Translations under genes and position numbers: made by a program
Source: Spirochaetaceae bacterium
Lineage (GTDB): Bacteria > Spirochaetota > Spirochaetia > Treponematales > Breznakiellaceae
Assembly (NCBI GenBank): GCA_031267475.1
Contig: JAIRZA010000157.1
Coordinates: forward strand, 1-12,739
DNA: 12,739 nt
Reading direction: 5' to 3'
Notes under the pieces: generated by a model
Told to the model about the DNA's origin: nothing
Database searches by the model: none
The model's input: only the letters and a program-made list of their open reading frames with translations
Shown here: positions 1 to 6,600 of the stretch, one piece after another
Numbering within the stretch: position 1 is the first letter of the stretch
Layout: each line of letters starts with the position of its first letter

Positions 1-1
1 T

Positions 2-613
2 AAACGCGCTCTTGCCGCCTGCTTAGGGGTGCTTTTTTTGCTTGCAAACACCGCGCCGCTTGACGCATATATTGTCAGGTACAAGGAGCAGTTTTACCGT
101 CTTTACCATTTGCACTACATTCAGTACCCCGATGACACAATGGAAAATATCTACTGGCTGGAAAAAGCTCTAACGGCTGATTTTTGCAACCCGCTATACG
201 CGGAAGCTCTGATAGAAAATAAAACTCAGTGGGAAAAGTACCGCTATCTTTTTATGATGCATATTAATCTTAAACTCATAGAGCAGTATATTTTTTTAGG
301 CGACAAGTGGAACAAACGTAATGCCTATTTTTATAACGCGCCTTGGAAAGAACAAAACTTAGATAGTCTTAATACCGCAGAAAAATGCTATCGCACAGCT
401 TTGTACTACTGGAACGGCGCGAAAGAGTGGGCGGAAAAAGCGCGGGATAAACGTTTCTATTTTATCAATTTACAGCGTGTTCAATTCTGGGAAGATGAAT
501 CTGTCCGTATGGAAACCGGCAGGCTGGATTATGAAAAAACACTGAACCGCGAACTTGAATTGCTTCAAAAAGTCCGCGAACAGTTCGAAGCAATGAACGA
601 CGAAACTTACTAA
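2..613 (+). CDS. Secreted or periplasmic protein of unknown function, 5' end cut by the window
   Basis: I do not recognise the family with confidence. The frame is open to the left edge. A GTG at 29 is possible, but the residues before it (KRALAACLG) run into a hydrophobic stretch ending NTAPLDA, which together look like a Sec signal peptide, so the true start probably lies a few codons outside the window. The mature part is about 180 residues, rich in Tyr, Trp, Glu and Lys, with no further membrane segment. Two stretches, around IYWLEKALTADFCNPLYAEA and AEKCYRTALYYWNGAKEWAEKA, have the small/large spacing of TPR-like helices, and the C-terminal 40 residues are charged and helical. A helical, repeat-type periplasmic protein is plausible. 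An LAAC sequence in the signal could be read as a lipobox, but the hydrophobic core continues beyond it, so I favour a plain signal peptide. The gene is followed within 5 nt of the stop by strong hairpins. Confidence 0.7.
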   Translation, partial: KRALAACLGVLFLLANTAPLDAYIVRYKEQFYRLYHLHYIQYPDDTMENIYWLEKALTADFCNPLYAEALIENKTQWEKYRYLFMMHINLKLIEQYIFLGDKWNKRNAYFYNAPWKEQNLDSLNTAEKCYRTALYYWNGAKEWAEKARDKRFYFINLQRVQFWEDESVRMETGRLDYEKTLNRELELLQKVREQFEAMNDETY

Positions 614-617
614 ACGG

Positions 618-669
618 CTCAACGCGCTCCGCGCGTTGAGCTTCGGAGTTTGCGCGAAGCGCAAACTCC
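618..669. other. Two adjacent perfect hairpins
   Basis: CTCAACGCGC (618-627) pairs perfectly with GCGCGTTGAG (631-640) around a TCC loop. GGAGTTTGCGC (645-655) pairs perfectly with GCGCAAACTCC (659-669) around a GAA loop. They lie between convergent genes and begin 5 nt after the stop at 613. No T-run follows on either strand, so they are not classical intrinsic terminators, though they could block transcription or protect 3' ends in both directions. The second hairpin runs into the dispersed repeat at 663-794. Confidence 0.75.
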
Positions 670-794
670 ACGCCCTGTTGTTGTAGGGGGCGGCTTACAG
701 TCGCGTATGCCAATCATTTTATCGGAGCGAAGACGCAAAGTGAAGACGGCTTGCGGTATGCCAGCGCGGAGCGCATAGAAGCCCGCTGGCGGGC
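663..794. repeat. Dispersed intergenic repeat, copy 1
   Basis: This segment aligns over its whole 132 nt with 8128-8259, in the same orientation, with only short indels and roughly three quarters identity by eye. Blocks identical in both are AAACTCCACGCC, CGCGTATGCCAAT (692-704), TTTATCGGAGCGAA, CAAAGTGAAGAC and GAAGCCCGCTGGCGGGC, the last ending in the palindrome GCCCGCTGGCGGGC (781-794). No convincing ORF is conserved between the copies. Both copies sit just downstream of the stop codon of a plus-strand gene. Confidence 0.8.
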
Positions 795-803
795 GCTGGC
801 GGG

Positions 804-2129
804 TTAGAAGGTGTAGCTTAGTTCAAGTTTTATAAAACTATTTTTGTGATATTGGCCAAACTGACCAGTATCAGCGCCGCCGAAAACACCACCCGAAAAC
901 TCAACCTGAACAGCGTCCCTATTCCAGATAACCGCCGGCACAACAAAGAAATCACCATCCTCAACACCCCATATCGCGGCAAGACGCGCTTCAAGCTCAT
1001 CCCGCAAAAATTTTTTCGAAAGAATAGCCGTAACCTGCGTAAAAGTTACATCCGCATCCGCCTCCATATCCAACATAGGATCCTCGCCTATCTCATCATA
1101 CAAAAGACGCACCGTTTCGTTACATTGAAGATTAACATTAACCCCAAGCACAAGATCACGATCAAAACCCAGCGACCACAAAAGATGCGGATTGTAAACC
1201 AAACCGTCATCCCCCTCAGAATCCCCCGTTATATTAGCAGCACACTCCGCGCGAAGATTAAAACCCGCAATCACCCCCGCGTAATCCAGACCAATTTGAT
1301 GATAAGAATTGTACAAAGCCTCAATAGACATAGAAGACACATCCGGCGCAATACTAACCTTAAAAACAGGCTTAGTAAGCCTGCCGTAATAATACTGCGC
1401 TCCAATATCGGAAGAACCAACAGTAGTCGTAAAACGCAAACCCGCCTGCGCGTAGTCCAACGTAGACATATCGGGGAACAAAGGCTGGACAGGCAAACCC
1501 GCAATCTGAAACGGCGCCCAGCGCCCGCTTAACGCCAAACTAGCAGGCGCGAAAACAGGAACAAAAACACCCTCCAACTTAGAAAACCGCCCAATACGCG
1601 CCGTCGCGTGAATAAGCGGACGGGCTATCTTTATATTTAGAATATCACTAATATCCGTTATTTCACGATTATCAAGCGGATTAATCACATCAAGCGGACC
1701 AAGACTATCCGCCTTACCCCAAGTAAGCTTACGCAAACCACCCTCTATTTCAAAATCGCCAAAATAGACACGAGCGTAAGCCTCGTCAAAACTCAACGGA
1801 AACGGATCCATGCTGCTGTCTGTAGATAACTTCAGATTAATAACCGCGTCCCCGAAAGAATTACCAGCGGCAAAATTGAGCTTTCCGGAAAACACATTAC
1901 CAAGCCGCGTATTATCCGCGCCATTTGAAAAATCGTCAATATAACCCAGCAACAAAGCAGAAACCTCGCCGCTCACCTTAACGCCAAACACATTTTCCGC
2001 AGCGCCAAACGACGATGAAAACGCGCCGTCAGACACTCCGCCATCGTCAAAACCAAAATCCTGTGAAAAAACCGGCGAAACAAAAGCCGGCGTAATCAAT
2101 AAAAAAACCAGAATAAATTTACGATTCAT
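804..2129 (-). CDS. Outer-membrane beta-barrel protein (DUF1302-like)
   Basis: A 441-residue protein with a clear signal peptide (residues 1-22/23, cleavage near VFS-QD), many alternating amphipathic strands, and the C-terminal end LELSYTF, whose terminal Phe fits the BAM beta-signal. The stretch G-x-R-K-L-T-W-G (W137) followed by D147-V-I-N-P-L-D153 resembles the WG...VINPxD motif of DUF1302-type barrels found with MMPL-type pumps in other Gram-negatives; this is from memory. The mature N-terminus begins QDFGFDDGG, a motif that recurs in the RND protein encoded upstream. The ATG at 2129 overlaps the TGA of the preceding gene (ATGA) and has GGGAGAG just before it, so translational coupling is likely. 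It is the last gene of the operon. Inferred role: outer-membrane receiver or exit channel for what the pump moves. A general porin is the main alternative. Confidence 0.85.
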   Translation of the reverse strand: MNRKFILVFLLITPAFVSPVFSQDFGFDDGGVSDGAFSSSFGAAENVFGVKVSGEVSALLLGYIDDFSNGADNTRLGNVFSGKLNFAAGNSFGDAVINLKLSTDSSMDPFPLSFDEAYARVYFGDFEIEGGLRKLTWGKADSLGPLDVINPLDNREITDISDILNIKIARPLIHATARIGRFSKLEGVFVPVFAPASLALSGRWAPFQIAGLPVQPLFPDMSTLDYAQAGLRFTTTVGSSDIGAQYYYGRLTKPVFKVSIAPDVSSMSIEALYNSYHQIGLDYAGVIAGFNLRAECAANITGDSEGDDGLVYNPHLLWSLGFDRDLVLGVNVNLQCNETVRLLYDEIGEDPMLDMEADADVTFTQVTAILSKKFLRDELEARLAAIWGVEDGDFFVVPAVIWNRDAVQVEFSGGVFGGADTGQFGQYHKNSFIKLELSYTF

Positions 2130-2902
2130 CTTACTCTCCCAGTTTCAAGATACGACGTAGTAAACACCCCCTCTGGAATTTCGGAATCGTACTTCACAAT
2201 TTCAATATAAATCGTCGTAGAAGACCCAGCCCCCTGAGTAGACACCTTCGTACACATAGCCGTAAGACGACCCTGCACATCCTTAAAGTCAGATATTTCC
2301 ATCACCTTAACCAAACCACCCCGGCGGTCGTACATCTCGCTCTTGTATATCAGCGACTTATCCTTATCAACCCAAGTAATCGTCTTGGAGTATTGATACG
2401 CATTATCTTTAGGAACCGATTGAATAACATAACAAGACGACCCGTTTAACACCTCTTCACGCAAAATCGTATAAGTATCAAGATCCACACTCCGGTTCAT
2501 AGCGGACATATCATCGTAAGAAAAGTCCGTCCCCATGAAACTCCCGCCGCTTTCGGAAGCAGCGATACGCCGGACCTTCGCAAGACTCGGCAAATATATC
2601 CAGCGGTCTGAACCACCCGCAGTCTTATCTATAGTCAGGAAGCGCGTACCCGCAACATTTGCCGGACTCTGGAACACAACAACCATACGCTCGTTACCGT
2701 TGGCGTCGTTTTTTGAATACTGGTCGATACGGCGTTCAGTAGTCGAACCATTTTTGGCGCTTATCTCCATACGCGAGCGAGTAGAAAGAGTATCTTTTTT
2801 AATACGATTTTTTGCCGCGTCCATGATAGCCGCCGCGTCCTGAGCGCTTAACAAAACCGCCCCCGCCAATAAGGAAACAATAAACATAGCAATTCTTTTC
2901 AT
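2126..2902 (-). CDS. LolA-like periplasmic outer-membrane lipoprotein-sorting protein
   Basis: A 258-residue protein with a signal peptide (MKRIAMFIVSLLAGAVLLSAQ, cut near residue 21) and a beta-rich mature domain. It carries hallmarks of the LolA-like family usually annotated as outer membrane lipoprotein-sorting protein: VVVFQSPANVAGTRFLTID (74-92), W101-I-Y-L-P-S-L-A-K-V-R-R, then S117-G-G-S-F-M-G-T-D-F-S-Y-D. Such half-barrels bind acyl chains in the periplasm. This protein differs from canonical LolA in length and in its operon with an MMPL-type pump. The start is supported by TAGGAG a few bases upstream. A 75-nt gap separates it from the RND gene, and its stop overlaps the start of the barrel gene by 4 nt. 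Inferred role: soluble carrier moving a lipid or lipidated cargo between the inner-membrane pump and the barrel. The cargo cannot be read from the sequence. Confidence 0.85.
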   Translation of the reverse strand: MKRIAMFIVSLLAGAVLLSAQDAAAIMDAAKNRIKKDTLSTRSRMEISAKNGSTTERRIDQYSKNDANGNERMVVVFQSPANVAGTRFLTIDKTAGGSDRWIYLPSLAKVRRIAASESGGSFMGTDFSYDDMSAMNRSVDLDTYTILREEVLNGSSCYVIQSVPKDNAYQYSKTITWVDKDKSLIYKSEMYDRRGGLVKVMEISDFKDVQGRLTAMCTKVSTQGAGSSTTIYIEIVKYDSEIPEGVFTTSYLETGRVR

Positions 2903-2977
2903 TTTTCACTCCTAAAACAGCGGCATAACCGCCTGTAATTTATATTAGACTTGTTCGACAACCAGTCCGGCCGCCCA

Positions 2978-5665
2978 TCAAGCCTTATCACCATAAATAA
3001 ACTTTGGCTTTATCGTTGTAAGCAGCACCGGAATAACAGTAAGACTAACCAGCGCCGTTATAAACATACTCAGCGCGACAAGAGCGCCAAGATTGGAAAG
3101 TATCTTGAACTGCGAAAGAGTCAGCACACCGAAACCCGCGCCCACGGATACGGCGTTGATAATTATCGCCTTGCCGCAGCCTGAAAAAGTACGGTGAAGA
3201 AAATTATCGCCCGAACTGTGGTCGCGCTGATACTCACGCTTAAAGAAATCTATAAAATGAATCGTGTAATCAATACCAATACCCACAGCCAGACTAGCTA
3301 TAAGCGCCGTGCCAATATTGAGCTTTATATCAAGAAAACCCATCACCGCGAAATTACCCAGAATCGCTATACTGAGCGGCGCGGCGCCGATGAGCCCGGC
3401 CGCAAAGGAGCGATACGAAAACGCGACTATGACAAATACCAGAAGTATCGACGTAATAAGCGATATAATCTGGGAATTCACAATAAGGTCCGCCACCGCG
3501 CTTTCCATTATCGCGCCCCCGCTTACCATGACCCTGACCGTTTTTGGGAAATTCACATCGATATATTTTTCAATCGTATTTACAACAGCTTTTATGTCAT
3601 TATTTCCAACCACACGAAGTTGTATCACCGTTTTTATAGCAGTCGGCTCAAGCGGATCATTTGAATAGTCAAAACTATCATCACCTGAAAGCAGCACCAG
3701 ATAATTTGAAACAAGCCGGCTTAATTCTTCCGGCGTTTTTTTACCGTAACGCTCCGGCGAGGCGGGGATTTCATAGTACGAAAAACCATTGTAGTTAGTA
3801 AGCCGCTCCACCTCGCGGACAAGACCCGTTCCGCTCAAACTGGGAGATTTTCCCGCGGCGGTGTCCATAAGAGCAATAATATCTGCGGCGCTGTATTGTT
3901 CCAAAGGCTTGCGATCGGCGTACCCCAAATCTGCTAAATCCACCGCCGGCATTTCTCCCCCGCCTACAGGCGCGCCGCCGGCAGGCGCGTCAAAACCAAA
4001 TCCGGCATCGCCGTCAAAGCCAAATCCGGCGTCGCCGTCAAAACCAAAATCATCACCGCCAAAGCCAAAATCATCGCCGCCGCCGTCCGCCGCGATAACC
4101 GGACGCAATCCATCGGGGCTTTCGTCAACATTAAACACCTGATTGACGCGCTTTATGACATCCGTGAAGCCTACAACTTTCCCAACATCGGGAACCCGCT
4201 CCGCAAGATATGAAGAAAGCCCGTCAATGGCGCTTAACACCGCAGGATCAAGCAACTCTTCGCTGGAATCCGCTTCTACAAGTATCGCTACATCACGAGA
4301 ACCGCCGAAATATTTCCTTATGAACTCATCCGACCTGCTTATATCCGTATCGCTCCTAAAAAAATCAATGGTGCTGTTGTCAACAACCAGCTTTGAAAGC
4401 CCGTAAGCGGAAACGGCAAGCGCTATAATCGTTATCGATATTACCAAAACCCGTTTTCGCGCAATAGCGACAAATGTGGTTTCTATCGCCCCGTTTACCG
4501 AATGTTCAGCGCTTGACTGCTTTTTTTCATGCTCTTTTAGCACACGGGGACCGCGTATAAGCAATATTGCCGGGATTAGCGTTATAGCCACGATGAAAGA
4601 AGCCAGTACGCCGAAACTGGAAAAATAGCCGAATTCACGCATGGGCGGAATAGATGTAAAACAGAATGAGCCAAATCCGGCAAACGTGGTCAAGCCGGCC
4701 AAAAATACCGGCTTTATCAACTTGCGCATCAACGAAATCACAATGGCGCGGTGTTCTTCAACGCTTAAAGCGCGATTCCGCGTATCCTCTATATAGTGCG
4801 TTACGACATGGATACCGTAGGCGCTGCCGACAGCCATGAGTATTACCGGCAGAATGCTGCAAATAACAGAAAGTTTTATCCCCAAAAGCGGCATAGCGCC
4901 TATGGTCCATACAACCGCGACAAGCACCGTAAGAAGCGGCAGCACGACGAATGTGAAACGCCTAAACGACAGGAAAAGCACAAGCAATACCACCAGCGCT
5001 ACGATTGGAATGAGTATAGCAAGGTCTGTACCCATAGCGTCGTTAATTGTCGCGCTGATAACCGGCAGTCCGGTTACATATACTTCGGCGAGACCCGCAA
5101 ACATCTCCTTGGCGGTTTCGCGTATTTCTATCATGCTGGCGACTACATCGGGGTGTCCGGCGTCTTCGGTTTTAACGTCAAAATTGACGATAATCTGCGC
5201 CGCGGAAAGGTTGTCCGAGACGAGCGCTCCGCGATACAGGTCCCATGACGCGATACGGCGTTTAAGTTCGGCTATTTCATCCGCAGTTCCCGTAAAATCA
5301 TCTTCCACTAAATCTGTAACGATGATGCTGTCGGCGCTTCCGGTTATGTACTGTGTGGACATAATAGAATTGACATTTTTGACGAATTCAACGTTTTCTA
5401 TCACTTCGCCGTATTCACGCATACGCTCAAGAAACGCCGGATCAAAGACAGTGCCGTAAGGTCTTTCCAGTCCCACCATGATCATTACCGACGGCCCAAG
5501 AACATCTTCAATGTGCTCGGATTCTACGCGGGCGGTCTGTTCTTTTGGGACAAATCTTGTGTTGTTGTTGTCCAACTCCGCCCTTGGCAGCTGCGCCGCA
5601 AAGAAAAGCGTTATCACTGTGATAACGGCGATTATAATAATTGGGTGTTTGTAAAATTTCTCCAT
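2978..5665 (-). CDS. RND-superfamily (MMPL-type) inner-membrane transporter
   Basis: An 895-residue protein with the duplicated MMPL/RND plan. TM1 is at about 8-24, a periplasmic domain at 25-212, and TM2-6 at about 214-234, 239-259, 264-288, 318-338 and 345-370. TM7 is at about 405-423, a second periplasmic domain at 425-730, and TM8-12 within 732-885. TM10 holds GIGIDYTIHFID with Asp799, the expected proton-relay residue. The equivalent TM4 segment reads AVGSAYGIHVVTHY with no Asp. The second periplasmic domain carries an unusual Gly/Asp/Phe repeat at 529-558. The start has AGAAGG five bases before the ATG. It is first in the operon with the LolA-like and barrel genes and is divergent from a TetR gene. 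Inferred role: proton-driven extraction of a hydrophobic substrate from the inner membrane. MmpL and HpnN are functional analogues; simple drug efflux is less likely, as no membrane-fusion protein or TolC-like partner is present. Confidence 0.92.
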   Translation of the reverse strand: MEKFYKHPIIIIAVITVITLFFAAQLPRAELDNNNTRFVPKEQTARVESEHIEDVLGPSVMIMVGLERPYGTVFDPAFLERMREYGEVIENVEFVKNVNSIMSTQYITGSADSIIVTDLVEDDFTGTADEIAELKRRIASWDLYRGALVSDNLSAAQIIVNFDVKTEDAGHPDVVASMIEIRETAKEMFAGLAEVYVTGLPVISATINDAMGTDLAILIPIVALVVLLVLFLSFRRFTFVVLPLLTVLVAVVWTIGAMPLLGIKLSVICSILPVILMAVGSAYGIHVVTHYIEDTRNRALSVEEHRAIVISLMRKLIKPVFLAGLTTFAGFGSFCFTSIPPMREFGYFSSFGVLASFIVAITLIPAILLIRGPRVLKEHEKKQSSAEHSVNGAIETTFVAIARKRVLVISITIIALAVSAYGLSKLVVDNSTIDFFRSDTDISRSDEFIRKYFGGSRDVAILVEADSSEELLDPAVLSAIDGLSSYLAERVPDVGKVVGFTDVIKRVNQVFNVDESPDGLRPVIAADGGGDDFGFGGDDFGFDGDAGFGFDGDAGFGFDAPAGGAPVGGGEMPAVDLADLGYADRKPLEQYSAADIIALMDTAAGKSPSLSGTGLVREVERLTNYNGFSYYEIPASPERYGKKTPEELSRLVSNYLVLLSGDDSFDYSNDPLEPTAIKTVIQLRVVGNNDIKAVVNTIEKYIDVNFPKTVRVMVSGGAIMESAVADLIVNSQIISLITSILLVFVIVAFSYRSFAAGLIGAAPLSIAILGNFAVMGFLDIKLNIGTALIASLAVGIGIDYTIHFIDFFKREYQRDHSSGDNFLHRTFSGCGKAIIINAVSVGAGFGVLTLSQFKILSNLGALVALSMFITALVSLTVIPVLLTTIKPKFIYGDKA
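3992..4081 (-). repeat. In-frame Gly/Asp/Phe tandem repeat in the RND protein
   Basis: The region encodes two 7-residue units GGDDFGF (residues 529-542) followed by two 8-residue units DGDAGFGF (543-558), then a Gly/Pro/Ala linker to about residue 572. At DNA level the two 24-nt units (about 3990-4013 and 4014-4037) differ at only two positions, so recent unit duplication is likely. The segment lies in the second large periplasmic domain and is expected to be an acidic, flexible loop. Confidence 0.85.
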
Positions 5666-5733
5666 CTAAATCCTTCTAAATATTATTTCCATCCCCAGCA
5701 GGGTATTAGCCCCGTTCAGAGCGAGGATGTCTA

Positions 5734-5761
5734 TTTGTAACGGTTATGGTCTAAGCTGCAA
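5734..5761 (-). promoter_or_regulatory. Candidate sigma-70 promoter for the RND operon
   Basis: On the minus strand, TTGCAG (5761-5756) and TACAAA (5739-5734) are separated by 16 nt. This would start transcription near 5727, leaving a leader of about 60 nt before the ATG at 5665. The -10 box falls within one TTTGTAAC box, so a repressor binding there would block it. The match is moderate only. Confidence 0.4.
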
Positions 5762-5805
5762 TTTTTTTCTAGGCTTGGCTAGAAAAAAACTAGAAAATTT
5801 GTAAC
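5734..5805. promoter_or_regulatory. Candidate TetR operator region between divergent genes
   Basis: TTTTTTTCTAG (5762-5772) and CTAGAAAAAAA (5779-5789) form a perfect 11-bp inverted repeat around GCTTGG. It is flanked by two direct TTTGTAAC boxes (5734-5741 and 5798-5805) 64 bp apart, about six helical turns. TAACGGTTA just after the first box is a small palindrome. The site lies between the divergent TetR and RND genes and next to the candidate operon promoter, the usual place for a TetR-family operator. Which element is the real operator cannot be decided by eye. Confidence 0.45.
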
Positions 5806-5889
5806 CATTGCTTGCCTTAAACAGGCTATACAAAAATGGTACTTAACGCCATGACAAGTTTCATATATAATGAAGCAAATCAAACATTA

Positions 5890-5917
5890 TTGGATATTTT
5901 GTCAAATTCAATACAAT
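5890..5917 (+). promoter_or_regulatory. Candidate promoter for the TetR-family gene
   Basis: TTGGAT (5890-5895), 16 nt, then TACAAT (5912-5917) would start transcription near 5924. That is 20 nt before the ATG at 5944 and after the longer in-frame ATG at 5836, so it supports the shorter protein. Confidence 0.4.
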
Positions 5918-5943
5918 TTTTAGTAAAATGTATGGGGGCTGTG

Positions 5944-6579
5944 ATGAAAAAAATGGATGTTGTGGATAATCGCAAGACAAGGTATACCAGAAAGGCCTTG
6001 TTTGAAAGTCTTATTGAGCTCATGAAATCAAAATCGATTACGCATATTACTATTAAAGAAATATGCGATATTGCCGATATAAGCCGCTCAACGTTTTATA
6101 CTTATTACGACGATCAGTACGATCTGCTTAAATGTATGGAAGAGGAAACCGCCTCTTATATTGAGGATACGTTTAAGCGGTTTGATAAAACGATAACTAT
6201 GAACGAATTAGCTCAAATAATTGAAGATATGCTGCGGTATATCAATTGTAATAATAATTCTATTCAAGTGTTATTGAGCGAAAACGGCGATATTGATTTT
6301 CAAAAAAGATTTTTCCAGCGTCTTTCGTACTTACAGCAGACTACGGATTATTTTACTGAATCGCTGGGTTGTGGTCCTGAAATGCTGAAATACTATTCCG
6401 CCTATGTGGTAAATGGTTCTATCGCGCTTGTGCAGTGCTGGTTAAAGAATGATATGGATGTTCCTATACCTGAGATAGCCAAGATGTTGATAAATTTGTC
6501 GCCGGTGGTCAACAAGGCGGGCTGCCGTACAAGTCGCGATAATGGAAAAAATGGCAAAAATGCTGTTGACAAAGGTTGA
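5944..6579 (+). CDS. TetR/AcrR-family transcriptional regulator
   Basis: With the ATG at 5944 the protein has 211 residues, normal for the family. The N-terminal DNA-binding domain reads RKTRYTRKALFESLIELMKS, then ITHITIKEICDIADISRSTFYTYYDDQYDLL (about 32-62), a textbook TetR helix-turn-helix with the SRSTFYTYY recognition segment. The C-terminal all-helical domain, with YVVNGSIALVQCWLKNDMDVPIPEIAKML, resembles the TetR_C_7/DhaS-like group. The frame stays open to an ATG at 5836, but those 36 extra residues do not look like TetR sequence and lie upstream of a likely promoter. GGGGG at 5934-5938 can serve as a ribosome site. The gene is divergent from the RND operon, so it probably represses that operon, and perhaps itself, in response to a hydrophobic ligand. 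The C-terminal 20 residues are Asn/Gly/Lys-rich and unlikely to be structured. The stop is 21 nt before gltX. Confidence 0.88.
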   Translation: MKKMDVVDNRKTRYTRKALFESLIELMKSKSITHITIKEICDIADISRSTFYTYYDDQYDLLKCMEEETASYIEDTFKRFDKTITMNELAQIIEDMLRYINCNNNSIQVLLSENGDIDFQKRFFQRLSYLQQTTDYFTESLGCGPEMLKYYSAYVVNGSIALVQCWLKNDMDVPIPEIAKMLINLSPVVNKAGCRTSRDNGKNGKNAVDKG

Positions 6580-6594
6580 CAAGGCGGGTACGGT
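6566..6594 (+). promoter_or_regulatory. Possible gltX promoter giving a near-leaderless transcript
   Basis: A consensus -35 TTGACA (6566-6571), a 17-nt spacer and TACGGT (6589-6594) place the start of transcription near the ATG at 6601. A second TTGACA occurs at 6576-6581 as a direct repeat. No good ribosome site precedes gltX (AAGGCGGG lies too far upstream). The -10 match is poor, and read-through from the TetR gene is an alternative. Confidence 0.25.
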
Positions 6595-6600
6595 TTTTTT

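Noticed and set aside
846..1532. 228-codon plus-strand ORF
   Set aside because: Antisense shadow of the beta-barrel gene with an implausible Arg/Ile/Thr-rich composition.
2918..2935. Small hairpin between the RND and LolA-like genes
   Set aside because: Only six pairs with a bulge and no T-run; too weak to call a terminator or attenuator.
3990..4060. 24-nt direct repeats as a CRISPR or mobile repeat
   Set aside because: They are in-frame units encoding the Gly/Asp/Phe repeat, without spacers.
5762..5789. The T7/A7 inverted repeat as an intrinsic terminator
   Set aside because: It lies between two divergent starts with no transcript ending there; an operator reading fits better.
5836..5943. 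In-frame N-terminal extension of the TetR protein from the ATG at 5836
   Set aside because: The 36 residues do not resemble TetR sequence, exceed family length, and overlap a likely promoter at 5890-5917; the ATG at 5944 is preferred.
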